Below, one piece after another: positions 9,134 through 17,772 of a stretch of 64,000 nucleotides of DNA (the stretch's first letter is position 1; each line of letters opens with the position of its first letter). Source of the DNA: JBBREP01 sp038202885 (GTDB taxonomy: Bacteria > Actinomycetota > Acidimicrobiia > IMCC26256 > PALSA-610). Where the stretch lies: contig JBBREP010000002.1 in NCBI GenBank assembly GCA_038202885.1, forward strand, positions 75,597 to 139,596. The letters are read 5' to 3'. The translations under genes and the position numbers were made by a program. Under the pieces are notes generated by a model that was given only the letters and a program-made list of their open reading frames with translations, was not told the origin of the DNA and searched no databases.

Positions 9134-10381
9134 ATGACCACTGCGCCGACCACCGCCACCGCCACGACCGACAAGACCGATCCCGACCTCGAGCGCGTCG
9201 TCGCGCTCGTCGAGGATCTCATCGCCACGCACGATCCGAGCACGACCGACGAGCGCGTCCTTCGCGGCGCGCAATACGACGCCGGTCTCGCGTGGATCAA
9301 TTTCCCTGTCGGCTACGGCGGGCTCGGGCTGCGACCGTCATACCAGCGTGAGGTGGATCGTCGGGTCCGAGCCGCAGGCGCTGCCGCGTCGACGGCGCGC
9401 TTGTTCTTCGGCATGTACCTCGTGGCCCCCACGATCGTGACGCACGGCAGCGAGTGGGCCAAGCAGCGTTTCCTCAAACCCATCTTCACTGGCGAAGACT
9501 CGTGGTGCCAGTTGTTCAGCGAACCCGGCGCGGGTTCGGACCTCGCGTCGCTGGCAACGCGCGCGGTGCGCGACGGCGACGAGTGGGTCGTGAACGGTCA
9601 GAAGGTGTGGAACACCCTGGCGCACATCGCCGACCTTGGGATGCTCGTGACGCGCACCGATCCCGACGTGCCCAAACACAAGGGCCTCACCTACTTCGCG
9701 GTCGACATGCACCAGCCCGGAGTGGAAGTTCGGCCGTTGCGCCAGATCACCGGCGAAGCCGAGTTCAACGAGGTGTACCTCACCGACGCTCGCATCCCCG
9801 ACAGCTATCGCATCGGCGAGGTCGGCGAAGGCTGGCGGGTATCGCTCACCACGCTGGCCAACGAGCGCGTCACGATCGGCGGCGGAGGTGGCGGATCGTC
9901 AGGCCCCAAGCGCGGCTCGGGTGCAATCGCCGAAGCCGTGCGCATCTGGAACGACGAATGCAACGACCGCACACCGGCGCGCCGCGACGCGCTGATGAAG
10001 TTGTGGTGTGACTCCGAAGCACTGCGGCTCACGAACCTGCGCGCGAGCGCGGCGGCTCGCGTTGGCAATCCCGGCCCAGAAGGTTCGATCGCGAAGCTCG
10101 CGATCGCGATCAACCAGCAGAAGATCTTCGAACTCTGCATGAATCTGCTCGGCACCAAAGCGCTCGAAGGCTTCGATTACACGTTCCGGCGCCCGACCGA
10201 GGTGGGCCTGGAAGGCGCACCGGGCGCAGGGCGGCACATGTTCCTGCGAACCCGAGCGAACTCGATCGAAGGTGGCACGAGCGAGATCATGCGCAACATC
10301 CTCGGCGAGCGCGTGCTCGGCCTTCCCGGCGAACCCCGCGTCGACAAAGCCCCGCCGTGGAGCCAAGTCCCGCGCTCGTAA
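9134..10381 (+). CDS. acyl-CoA dehydrogenase
   Basis: 415 residues, typical length. FAD/substrate-binding motifs are visible: LFSEPGAGSDLASLATRA (the signature-1 region), GQKVWNTLAHIADLGMLVTR, and the C-terminal EGGTSEIMRNILGERVLGLP common to the family. It would oxidise an acyl-CoA at the alpha-beta bond, passing electrons to ETF; chain specificity is not deducible. I chose the ATG at 9134 instead of an upstream in-frame start at 9104, because a TACGCT box (9120-9125) sits eight bases before it, as at other leaderless starts in the window. Convergent with ilvC downstream. Confidence 0.9.
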   Translation: MTTAPTTATATTDKTDPDLERVVALVEDLIATHDPSTTDERVLRGAQYDAGLAWINFPVGYGGLGLRPSYQREVDRRVRAAGAAASTARLFFGMYLVAPTIVTHGSEWAKQRFLKPIFTGEDSWCQLFSEPGAGSDLASLATRAVRDGDEWVVNGQKVWNTLAHIADLGMLVTRTDPDVPKHKGLTYFAVDMHQPGVEVRPLRQITGEAEFNEVYLTDARIPDSYRIGEVGEGWRVSLTTLANERVTIGGGGGGSSGPKRGSGAIAEAVRIWNDECNDRTPARRDALMKLWCDSEALRLTNLRASAAARVGNPGPEGSIAKLAIAINQQKIFELCMNLLGTKALEGFDYTFRRPTEVGLEGAPGAGRHMFLRTRANSIEGGTSEIMRNILGERVLGLPGEPRVDKAPPWSQVPRS

Positions 10382-10419
10382 TCGAGCCCGTCACCCGCGT
10401 GGCAACGCCGAGCACAACC

Positions 10420-10445
10420 CCAGCGGGCTGATCAGCCGCCGCTGG
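10420..10445. terminator. hairpin spanning the ilvC stop codon
   Basis: Arms CCAGCGG (10420-10426) and CCGCTGG (10439-10445) enclose a second palindrome, GCTGATCAGC. It lies between the convergent acyl-CoA dehydrogenase and ilvC and includes the ilvC TGA. There is no T-tract. Confidence 0.35.
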
Positions 10446-11460
10446 CGTCTTGCACGCGCTGTTTGCCCGCGGAGATCCACGGCATCATGGCGCGTAGCTC
10501 GGCACCGACCTTTTCGATCGGGTGCTTCGCCGTCTCCTCGCGATAACGGTTGAAGTTCGGCCGGCCGTTGTCGTTCTCGGCAATCCATTCACGCGCGAAC
10601 TCGCCGCTCTGGATCTCGCCGAGGATCTTGCGCATCTCGTCCTTGGTCTGCTTCGTGATCACACGCGGACCGCGGGTGTAGTCGCCGTACTCGGCGGTGT
10701 CGGAGATCGAGTAGTGCATTGCTCCGATGCCGCCTTCGTAGATGAGGTCGACGATCAGCTTCACCTCGTGCAGCGTCTCGAAGTACGCCGATTCGGGTTG
10801 GTAACCGGCCTCCACAAGCGTCTCGAAACCATTCTTGATGAGCTCCACCAGACCACCGCAGAGCACGACCTGCTCACCGAACAGGTCGGTCTCGGTCTCT
10901 TCCTTGAACGTCGTGTCGAGCACGCCTGCGCGCGTACCGCCGATTGCCTGCGCGTACGCGAGCGCGATGTCCTTGGCCTTGCCCGTCGCGTCCTGGGCAA
11001 CCGCCACGAGACACGGCACGCCGCCGCCTTCTTCGTAGGTGCGCCGCACGAGGTGACCCGGACCCTTCGGCGCGATCATCCACACGTCGACGCCGGCTGG
11101 CGGCTTGATCAAATCGAAGTTGATGTTGAGACCGTGTGCGAACGCGAGTGAGTTGCCCGGTTGCAGGTTCGGCTCGATGTCGGCCGAGTACACGTGACGC
11201 TGTTCGGTATCGGGCAGCAACACCATGATGATGTCGGCCTCAGCGACCGCGGCCGCGGTCCCCAACACCTTCAAGCCCGCGGCTTCGGCCTTGGCCTTCG
11301 AACTCGATCCCTCGCGCAGTCCGACGCGCACATCGACGCCCGACTCCTTCAGGTTCAACGCGTGGGCGTGGCCCTGGCTGCCGTAGCCGAGGATCGCCAC
11401 CTTCTTGTCGACCAGCAGGGCTGGGTTGGCATCGGTGTCGTAGTACACGGTCGCGGGCAT
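10432..11460 (-). CDS. ilvC: ketol-acid reductoisomerase (class I)
   Basis: 342 residues, the length of class I enzymes. The NADPH-binding loop is ILGYGSQGHAHALNLKESG near residue 20; the C-terminal knotted domain holds the Mg-binding acidic residues (DLFGEQVVLCGG, then ETLHEVKLIVDLIYEGG). It catalyses alkyl migration and reduction of acetolactate or acetohydroxybutyrate, the second step of valine/isoleucine synthesis. The ATG at 11460 follows a GAGGAG ribosome site at good spacing; a longer in-frame extension upstream has no homologous look. It is the last gene of ilvB-ilvN-(Calx-beta gene)-ilvC on this strand. Confidence 0.96.
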   Translation of the reverse strand: MPATVYYDTDANPALLVDKKVAILGYGSQGHAHALNLKESGVDVRVGLREGSSSKAKAEAAGLKVLGTAAAVAEADIIMVLLPDTEQRHVYSADIEPNLQPGNSLAFAHGLNINFDLIKPPAGVDVWMIAPKGPGHLVRRTYEEGGGVPCLVAVAQDATGKAKDIALAYAQAIGGTRAGVLDTTFKEETETDLFGEQVVLCGGLVELIKNGFETLVEAGYQPESAYFETLHEVKLIVDLIYEGGIGAMHYSISDTAEYGDYTRGPRVITKQTKDEMRKILGEIQSGEFAREWIAENDNGRPNFNRYREETAKHPIEKVGAELRAMMPWISAGKQRVQDASGG

Positions 11461-11593
11461 CGTGGGCTCCTCGTCAGCGCGGCGCGAAGTCGTCATTATC
11501 GCCGGAGTTGGTGCCCGACGGCGAACGCGTTCGACGGCATGCCGCGCTCCCGCGGGATGCCGTCGAGGTCGGCTCAGGAGATCAGCTGGCGCG

Positions 11594-13645
11594 TCAGGGG
11601 TTGGACCTGACGAACACATCCATCTGATCGTTGGTGTCGTTGGCGACGAGGTTCGTGGCGAGCGAGCTGAACGCAATCGTCGACCCGTCGCCGGAGATCC
11701 CCTCGGGGCCGAGGTTGTCAAGCCCGTTGCTGTCGGCCAGCGTGCCATCGGGAAGCGTGTCGACGCGAGACAGGGTGCCCGCGACCATGTCGCGCATGTA
11801 CGGGCCTAGCGGGTCACCCGCCCGGAAAATGCCGTCGCTTCCCTCGCAATGCAGTTCGAAGACAACGTACCTACCGTCGTTACTCGCCGAGCCATACTGC
11901 CCGTGGCAACTCGGCGCACCGGCGGGGACCGTGAAGCCCGTGCTCGCGATCTTCGTGGTGTGCGCCACGCGATCTCGTACGAACACGTCGGCGTCATGCA
12001 CCTTCAACGTCGGCGAGTACGACGTGAAGGTCACGTACCGGCCATCACCGCTGATCGCGACGGTAGTCGGATTAATACTCGGCCAGTACGTGTTCGGCGA
12101 TTCCTGGGTGCCTGCCGTCGTCACGTTGATGCGATCGAACGAACCGGTCACGACATCCTCGACGAACACGTCCGGATAGTTGTTCGTGTCGCCCGGCACC
12201 AGGGTGCTGTCTGCGGACACGAAGGCGAGATACCTTCCGTTGTAACTCAGTGCCGGGGTCGTGCTGATCACCGAGGCAGACGCTATGAACGTCGTCGTCC
12301 CCGCCGACAGGTCGCGTTCGTATATGCCTTGATCGGAGTCCTGGAGGAATACCACCACGTTGCCGTCGCCACTGATCGCGCCGACGTACGAGCTTGTGCT
12401 CGGCGCGCCACTCGCCATCAGGCTCGCGACCTTGGTGGTATGCGCCACGCGGTCACGGAGCAGCAACTGGGTCGGTGCGCTGCCGACCCGCGACGGGAAG
12501 AGCACGTAGCGACCGTTGGCGTTCATCCACGCGTTGCCGTTGCTCAGACCCGCGACGCTGCCGTCGTTCGCAAGATCGACTTCCTCGGTGGTGCCAGCCG
12601 TGCGGTCGCGGAGGTAGATGTGCAGCCGGCCGTCGTTCGCGCCGGGCGCAAGGTTGATCGCATCCGAGTCGAACAACACCTTGGTGCCATTGCTGCTGAT
12701 GGCCAGAAGGCGTGAACCGAACACGGCTGGCCGGCACTCGCTCGCGTTGGCGTACGACACCGCTTCTGATCCGTCGTTTGCCACGCTGACACGGTCAACG
12801 GCCGGCGGCGGACCAGATCCGTTGTCGTTGTCGATGATTGTCACCGATCCATCGGGGACCGTCACATCGGCGCTGCCGAGGTGCAACGTGATCTTGTCGA
12901 CGAAGCTCTTGAGCTGCTCAGGAGTCGTGTTCGCAATAATGCGGAATACCAAATCCTTCGAGCGCTGCCCAAAGTTGAACGTGAGGCTCTTCGCAGACGG
13001 CAGGTAGTCGGTGCCGACGGTCGCCGCCCCACAGATCGTCGACACGTCGACCCTGATCTTTGCGGGCGCTGGTTCCGACAACGTCACCGGCAGGTACAGC
13101 AGATGCACGCCACTATCGCCCTCAACCACGGTGGCGTCGCCAATGGTGACATCAATCGTGTCGGCGTGCGGAGTGACCGACGCACGCGCGCCCAACGCGG
13201 GTGCGGGCGCGTCGTCGTTGCGGATCGTGACGGTCCCGGCCCCGCGCTCGAGGTATGCATCGCCGATCGGCGCGCCGAGCACCACCTTGAACGACTCGTC
13301 CGGCTCACCGTCGCGATCTCCCCAGATCGTCACACTCAACGCTTTGGCGACGACGTTGCGACCAAACGTGAGCGTGCCATGCGCCGCGGTGTAGTCGCTG
13401 CCCGGCGTTGCATTCACCGGTTGCAACGACCACGGCACTTTCACGATCGTGGCGACAGGGCCGGAAAGGTCGACGGGCACTCTCAGTTTCGCCGGACCGA
13501 CGTCGCCTTCGTAGACGCGCACGTCGCCCACGCTCAGACCGCGTTGCGCCGTGGCACCTGCGCCCGCGCGCAGCCCGCCACCGACTGCGCACACCGCAGA
13601 CGTCAACGCACAGATGCCGACCACTGCCGCAAGACGACGCGCCAT
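11594..13645 (-). CDS. exported protein with two Calx-beta domains and a TolB/PD40-like propeller
   Basis: 683 residues. The N-terminus (MARRLAAVVGICALTSAVCA) looks like a Sec signal peptide. Residues about 40-145 and 155-270 are Calx-beta-like: VYEGDVGPAKLRVPVDLSGP with PGSDYTAAHGTLTFGR, and VVEGDSGVHLLYLPVTLSEP with VGTDYLPSAKSLTFNFG. The rest repeats a beta-propeller unit of the type ISGDGRYVTFTS followed by DVFVRDRVAHTTK. Such proteins are secreted; their role is unknown, probably extracellular binding or adhesion. ATG 13645 was chosen over GTG 13654 because of a GGGGGTGG ribosome site. It sits between ilvN and ilvC on the same strand, where an ilvBNC operon is normally uninterrupted. Confidence 0.8.
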   Translation of the reverse strand: MARRLAAVVGICALTSAVCAVGGGLRAGAGATAQRGLSVGDVRVYEGDVGPAKLRVPVDLSGPVATIVKVPWSLQPVNATPGSDYTAAHGTLTFGRNVVAKALSVTIWGDRDGEPDESFKVVLGAPIGDAYLERGAGTVTIRNDDAPAPALGARASVTPHADTIDVTIGDATVVEGDSGVHLLYLPVTLSEPAPAKIRVDVSTICGAATVGTDYLPSAKSLTFNFGQRSKDLVFRIIANTTPEQLKSFVDKITLHLGSADVTVPDGSVTIIDNDNGSGPPPAVDRVSVANDGSEAVSYANASECRPAVFGSRLLAISSNGTKVLFDSDAINLAPGANDGRLHIYLRDRTAGTTEEVDLANDGSVAGLSNGNAWMNANGRYVLFPSRVGSAPTQLLLRDRVAHTTKVASLMASGAPSTSSYVGAISGDGNVVVFLQDSDQGIYERDLSAGTTTFIASASVISTTPALSYNGRYLAFVSADSTLVPGDTNNYPDVFVEDVVTGSFDRINVTTAGTQESPNTYWPSINPTTVAISGDGRYVTFTSYSPTLKVHDADVFVRDRVAHTTKIASTGFTVPAGAPSCHGQYGSASNDGRYVVFELHCEGSDGIFRAGDPLGPYMRDMVAGTLSRVDTLPDGTLADSNGLDNLGPEGISGDGSTIAFSSLATNLVANDTNDQMDVFVRSNP

Positions 13646-13665
13646 TTCTGCCACCCCCGATTCAT

Positions 13666-13680
13666 GCCTGGAGTCCAGGC
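13666..13680. promoter_or_regulatory. 15-bp palindrome upstream of the Calx-beta gene
   Basis: GCCTGGA-G-TCCAGGC is a perfect 7-bp dyad with a one-base centre, about 20 bases upstream of the Calx-beta start and about 75 bases past the ilvN stop. It could be an operator that lets the exported protein be controlled apart from the ilv genes. No matching regulator is known. Confidence 0.3.
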
Positions 13681-13754
13681 GAACCGCAAGTTACAGGCCG
13701 AATGAGAGCTCGGCAAGGTTCATGTCAGTTCAGTGTGGCAGGCCCCGATTCGGG

Positions 13755-14288
13755 TCAGGCGCGAGCAGCCCTGACCGCCCGCAGCTTCACGGGTTCCCTC
13801 GCCAATTTCGGCATGGCTATACGGCCGGTGCGCTGCAACTCCACGATGCCGAACGGCCGCACAATGTCGCTGAAGGCATCGAGTTTGTCGGGGTCGCCGG
13901 CAACCATGATCGTGAGTGCTTCGTAGCCGACGTCGACAATCTTGGCCTCGAAAATCGCTGTGAGTTCGGTGACCTGCGAACGTGCCTCGGTAGCGGCCTT
14001 CACCGTCACGAGCATCATCTCGCGCTCGACACCCGCATCGTGCGCGATCTCGCTGATTTTGATCACCGGGATGAGCTTGTTGAGCTGCTTGACGATCTGC
14101 TCCAGCGGACTTTCGTCAGCATCGACGACGATCGTCATGCGGCTGAACCGCTCCTCCTCGGTGGGACTCACCGCGAGCGACACGATGTTGAACCCGCGGC
14201 GAGAGAAGAGCGCGGCAACGCGCGTGAGCACGCCGGCCTTGTTCTCAACGAGGACAGAAAGAATGTGATGACGCGAATTGAACGGCAT
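13755..14288 (-). CDS. ilvN: acetolactate synthase small (regulatory) subunit
   Basis: 177 residues. An N-terminal ACT domain (HHILSVLVENKAGVLTRVAA, then LFSRRGFNIVSLAVSPTEE) is followed by the IlvH C-terminal domain with REMMLVTVKA and the ending DIVRPFGIVELQRTGRIAM. It binds the catalytic subunit and confers valine feedback inhibition. The ATG at 14288 gives the conserved MPFNSRHHIL start; in-frame codons further upstream encode a Pro/Gly-rich stretch not expected in the family. ilvB ends about 100 bases upstream on the same strand. Confidence 0.95.
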   Translation of the reverse strand: MPFNSRHHILSVLVENKAGVLTRVAALFSRRGFNIVSLAVSPTEEERFSRMTIVVDADESPLEQIVKQLNKLIPVIKISEIAHDAGVEREMMLVTVKAATEARSQVTELTAIFEAKIVDVGYEALTIMVAGDPDKLDAFSDIVRPFGIVELQRTGRIAMPKLAREPVKLRAVRAARA

Positions 14289-14385
14289 TTCTATTTCGGC
14301 TCCAAATCCGCCCGGCTCGATCCCTCCGGGCAACGGGTGTAGCGCGACCGCCTGGCTTCACTACGCCTGGCTCAGTACGCCGGGC

Positions 14386-16110
14386 TCAACGACCTCCCGG
14401 GCGGTCCATGCTCGGGTCGAGGATGACTTCGTCGTTCGACGTCCCCGCGGCCACCATCGGATACACCTTTTCGCGGTAGTCGGTGCGGAAGTCGATCACC
14501 ACCGGACGATCGTCGATCTCGTTCGCCTTTTCGATCGTGGTCACCACATCGTCGGCATTGTCGACGCGCATCCCGACACAACCCATCGCTTCGGCCCACT
14601 TGACGTAGTCGGGCAGGTCAGGCGAGAGGTACACCTCGCTGTAGCGCTCCTCATAGAACAGCTCCTGCCATTGGCGCACCATACCGAGGTACGCATTGTT
14701 GAGGATGGCGATCTTCACTGGAATGCGCTCCGCGGCCGCCGTCACCAACTCTTGCGCCGTCATCTGGAAACAGCCATCGCCGTCGACCGCCCACACCATC
14801 CGATCGGGTCGACCGACCTTGGCGCCGATCGCGGCCGGCACCGCATACCCCATCGTGCCGAGCCCGCCAGAGTTCACCCACGTATAGGGATGGTGGAACT
14901 TCCAATGCTGGCTCGCCCACATCTGATGCTGGCCGACACCCGACGCAAGGATGCAGTCGTCAGGCGTGTTTTCACGCAGCTTTTCGATCACGAACTGGGG
15001 CTTGAGCGGGCCATCCTCGAACTGTTCGAAGTGCAACGGGAAGTCGTGTTGCCACTCGCGGATCAGCGTCATCCATGGACTGAGATCAGGCGCTTTGCGC
15101 TTGTTGTGCTCGGCGCGCACGGCCTTCACCAGCTCTTCGATGACGAGTCGGCAGTCGCCCACGATCGGCACGTCGGGACGCCGGACCTTGCCCTGCTCGG
15201 CCGGGTCGATGTCAACGTGGATGATCTTGGCGTCGGGCGCGAATGCACCGACCTTGCCGGTCACGCGGTCGTCGAATCGCGCACCAAGCGCGATGAGCAG
15301 ATCGGCCTTCTGCATCGCGGTGATCGCGGTGTAATTACCGTGCATGCCCGGCATACCGAGACACAGTGGGTGCTCGTCGGGGAACGCCCCGCGCGCCATC
15401 AACGTGGTGACCACCGGAGCGCCGGTGAGCTCCGCGAACGCGCGCAACGCCTCGGCTGCGCGCGCCTTCAGGATGCCGCCGCCGGCATAGATCACTGGGC
15501 GCTTGGCCTCGTTCACAAGCCGAGCCGCATCCTTGATCTGCTTCGGGTGACCCTTCGTAGTCGGTTTGTAGCCGGGCAGATCGACCCCGTCAGGCCAGTA
15601 CCAGTCCATCGTCTGATTCGCGACGTCCTTGGGAAAATCGACGAGCACGGGCCCGGGGCGGCCCGTGGTTGCGACGTGGAACGCTTCCCGGATGATCGTG
15701 GGCACATCGCGCGCGTCGGTGACGAGCCAATTGTGCTTCGTGATCGGCATCGTGATGCCCACCGTGTCGCACTCCTGGAAGGCGTCAGTGCCGATCACGG
15801 CGTACGGAACCTGGCCCGTGACGACGACCATCGGCACGCTGTCCATGTAGGCGTCGGCCAACGGCGTCACGATGTTCGTCGCCGCGGGCCCACTCGTCAC
15901 CATCGCCACGCCCGGACGGCCGGTGGCATGCGCATAACCGCTCGCCATGTGGCCGGCACCCTGCTCGTGGCGCACGAGGATGTGACGGATCGAGCTGTCG
16001 ATCAGCGGGTCGTACACCGGGAGGATCGCCCCGCCGGGAAGGCCGAACATGACCTCGGTGTCTTCCATCTCGAGGCTTTTGATGAGGGCTTGGGCTCCGG
16101 TGAGCTTCAT
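14386..16110 (-). CDS. ilvB: acetolactate synthase large (catalytic) subunit
   Basis: 574 residues. The catalytic Glu49 lies in RHEQGAGHMASGYAHATGR, and the ThDP/Mg motif runs from GDGCFQMTAQELV to AILNNAYLGMVRQWQE with both Asn kept. It condenses two pyruvates, or pyruvate and 2-oxobutyrate, opening valine, leucine and isoleucine synthesis. The ATG at 16110 follows GGAGG at six bases. This start overlaps the TGA of an upstream leader peptide (ATGA), and a rho-independent terminator stands 44 bases upstream, so expression is probably controlled by attenuation. ilvN follows. Confidence 0.97.
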   Translation of the reverse strand: MKLTGAQALIKSLEMEDTEVMFGLPGGAILPVYDPLIDSSIRHILVRHEQGAGHMASGYAHATGRPGVAMVTSGPAATNIVTPLADAYMDSVPMVVVTGQVPYAVIGTDAFQECDTVGITMPITKHNWLVTDARDVPTIIREAFHVATTGRPGPVLVDFPKDVANQTMDWYWPDGVDLPGYKPTTKGHPKQIKDAARLVNEAKRPVIYAGGGILKARAAEALRAFAELTGAPVVTTLMARGAFPDEHPLCLGMPGMHGNYTAITAMQKADLLIALGARFDDRVTGKVGAFAPDAKIIHVDIDPAEQGKVRRPDVPIVGDCRLVIEELVKAVRAEHNKRKAPDLSPWMTLIREWQHDFPLHFEQFEDGPLKPQFVIEKLRENTPDDCILASGVGQHQMWASQHWKFHHPYTWVNSGGLGTMGYAVPAAIGAKVGRPDRMVWAVDGDGCFQMTAQELVTAAAERIPVKIAILNNAYLGMVRQWQELFYEERYSEVYLSPDLPDYVKWAEAMGCVGMRVDNADDVVTTIEKANEIDDRPVVIDFRTDYREKVYPMVAAGTSNDEVILDPSMDRPGGR

Positions 16111-16250
16111 GGTGTTCCTCCCGAGTGGGCAAGGGCGAACGGGCAAACAAAAACCCCTCCGGTTCGGAGGGGCGAAGGCGCACGGACGCGGGGAATGGCC
16201 GTGCGCAAAGTGACTACTACAATGATGGGCGCGAAGGCGGGACGCATCAT
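16107..16250 (-). CDS. ilvB leader peptide (attenuator), 47 codons
   Basis: The frame from ATG 16250 reads MMRPAFAPIIVVVTLRTAIP and continues to a TGA (16107-16109) that overlaps the ilvB ATG. Codons 9-13 (16212-16226) are five consecutive Ile/Val codons, the hallmark of a branched-chain leader; further Val, Leu and Ile codons follow. A TATAGT box at 16257-16262 lies six bases before the ATG, so the mRNA likely starts at the start codon. Unlike classical leaders, the frame does not stop before the terminator but passes through both its arms. The start is well supported; translation to the very end is less certain. Confidence 0.7.
   Translation of the reverse strand: MMRPAFAPIIVVVTLRTAIPRVRAPSPLRTGGVFVCPFALAHSGGTP
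16145..16172 (-). terminator. rho-independent terminator (attenuator) upstream of ilvB
   Basis: On the minus strand an 8-bp perfect stem (CCCCTCCG, loop AAC, CGGAGGGG; 16154-16172) is followed by TTTTTGTTT. It is the only hairpin with a clear U-tract noticed in the window. It lies inside the leader ORF and upstream of the ilvB ribosome site, where an attenuator is expected. Confidence 0.85.
16178..16206 (-). promoter_or_regulatory. putative pause/alternative hairpin in the ilvB leader
   Basis: Perfect 8-bp arms: GCGCACGG (RNA 5' arm, 16206 to 16199) and CCGTGCGC (16185 to 16178), with a 13-base loop. The 5' arm begins six bases past the Ile/Val codon run, so a ribosome stalled there would cover it. 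It fits the 1:2 hairpin of an attenuator. Confidence 0.5.
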
Positions 16251-16256
16251 GGCGAG

Positions 16257-16262
16257 ACTATA
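16257..16262 (-). promoter_or_regulatory. -10 box of the ilvB leader transcript
   Basis: TATAGT on the minus strand ends six bases before the leader ATG at 16250. With 17-base spacing the hexamer at 16280-16285 reads TGTACA (4 of 6 to TTGACA). This fits a promoter producing a leaderless transcript. Confidence 0.6.
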
Positions 16263-16468
16263 CGTCATCGCGGGGGCGCTGTACACCAACGATGTGTTTT
16301 GCGAGGTTGTCGGCGGTGCAGTTCGGCGGTCCGCCGACACGTCACGCTCCACTCGGCTGACGCCTCGCTGGCGCTCCTACCGTCGGCGGCCTCGCCGACC
16401 CGCCCCACCTCGTGTGCTTGGGGGATGCAAATACTCAACATGGGGGTGGGGTGGCCGAGTGGGAGGGG

Positions 16469-17755
16469 ATGAGGACGGCTGCGCGTCGGGGTGACGACGG
16501 CGGATCGCGCCTCCGGCACGTTCGGTGGGGCGCCGGTTTCGGGGTCGTCGTCGTGGCACTTGTTGGTGTGGCCCTCGGCGAATTGGCGGCCTCGGTCACC
16601 GCGACTCGGCCGCTCGAATCGCTCCTCGCCGCGGTGATGGCCACGGTGATGGTGTCAGCCATCACCCGGATCGTGTTGGTGAACCCGATGCGCAGCACGG
16701 CCGACGCCGCACTCGGGCAGGCTCGAGACCGCCACGCCTTCATGGAAGCCGCGCTGGCGCGCCGCACGTTCGACGTGAACCTCAGTCGCGCCATGGAGGC
16801 AACCACGAACGAACGCGAGGTCATCGCGCTGGTCGGGCGAGCCATCGAGTCGATCGCTCCGGCCCGGCCGGGCGAGATGCTGCTCGTCAGCGACGACAGC
16901 ACCGACGTGTTGCGCAGCGCCACGCGCACCACTTCGCTCGGGCCCGCTGAGGGATGTCCGGTCGCTACGGCAGCCGGATGTCGCGCGGTCCAGCGTGGCC
17001 GCACCGAAGTCTTCGAGTCGTCGCAGACCATCGACGCGTGCGCGCACTTGCGCGGCCGCCCATGCGGCGACATCGGCGCAGTGTGTGCGCCAGTGACCGT
17101 CGCGGGCCGCAATGTCGGCGTAGTACACGTGACATCGCCGCCGGAGGCCCCCTCGACACCGGATGAGATCGTGCGCTTCGAGGAGCTCGCGACCCAGGCC
17201 GCGGCGCGCATCTCACTGTTGCGAGCGGTGGAACACGCGACTTCCCAAGCCGCGACCGATCCGCTCACCGGTGCCGCGAACCGGCGGGCACTCGACGCCC
17301 ACGCTCGCAACCTCACGCAATTGGGCATCGAGCATGCCGTGGTGATCGCCGACCTCGACCACTTCAAACTCATCAACGACGAACACGGCCACGGAATCGG
17401 CGATCGCACACTGCGAGCGTTCGCCGAAGCCATGCGTCAGTCATTACGTCCCGACGACCTCGTGGCCCGCATTGGCGGCGACGAGTTCGTGATGCTCATC
17501 GGCGGCTGTGACTCCAACCAAGCTGCCACCGTCATCGAGCGGGTGCGGCGCGACTTCGCCCGTCAACTCGCGGCCGCCCGGCTCCCGGAGGCAACGGCCT
17601 CGTTCGGTGTCGCCGACTCCACGGCCGGGCGCAGCTTGTCGACGGTGCTCGGCGTGGCCGACGATGCCCTCCTCGACGCCAAGCGGACCGGTCGCGATCA
17701 GATCAAGCTGGCCGCCAACGACGCCATCGACCTCGTCGACGACACCGCCGCCTGA
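16469..17755 (+). CDS. diguanylate cyclase: two TM segments, GAF-like domain, GGDEF
   Basis: About 428 residues. Two membrane segments (FGVVVVALVGVALGELAAS; LLAAVMATVMVSAITRIVL) are followed by a GAF-like region and a C-terminal GGDEF domain with the intact motif ARIGGDEFVMLIGG (Gly336-Phe340). An RPDD inhibitory I-site lies five residues before it, so product inhibition by c-di-GMP is expected. The GAF part carries five cysteines (GCPVATAAGC, ACAHLRGRPCG, AVC), possibly a redox or metal sensor. Predicted role: c-di-GMP synthesis at the inner membrane. The start is ambiguous: GTG 16412, GTG 16451 and ATG 16469 are in frame; 16469 has GGGAGGGG but very close. Confidence 0.88.
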   Translation: MRTAARRGDDGGSRLRHVRWGAGFGVVVVALVGVALGELAASVTATRPLESLLAAVMATVMVSAITRIVLVNPMRSTADAALGQARDRHAFMEAALARRTFDVNLSRAMEATTNEREVIALVGRAIESIAPARPGEMLLVSDDSTDVLRSATRTTSLGPAEGCPVATAAGCRAVQRGRTEVFESSQTIDACAHLRGRPCGDIGAVCAPVTVAGRNVGVVHVTSPPEAPSTPDEIVRFEELATQAAARISLLRAVEHATSQAATDPLTGAANRRALDAHARNLTQLGIEHAVVIADLDHFKLINDEHGHGIGDRTLRAFAEAMRQSLRPDDLVARIGGDEFVMLIGGCDSNQAATVIERVRRDFARQLAAARLPEATASFGVADSTAGRSLSTVLGVADDALLDAKRTGRDQIKLAANDAIDLVDDTAA

Positions 17756-17772
17756 TCGGTTACCAGCGTTTT

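Noticed and set aside
11461..11748. 96-codon upstream extension of ilvC
   Set aside because: No similarity to the family N-terminus; ATG 11460 has a good GAGGAG ribosome site.
14278..16494. 738-codon open frame on the plus strand opposite ilvB
   Set aside because: Covers ilvB and its attenuator in antisense; no recognisable motif.
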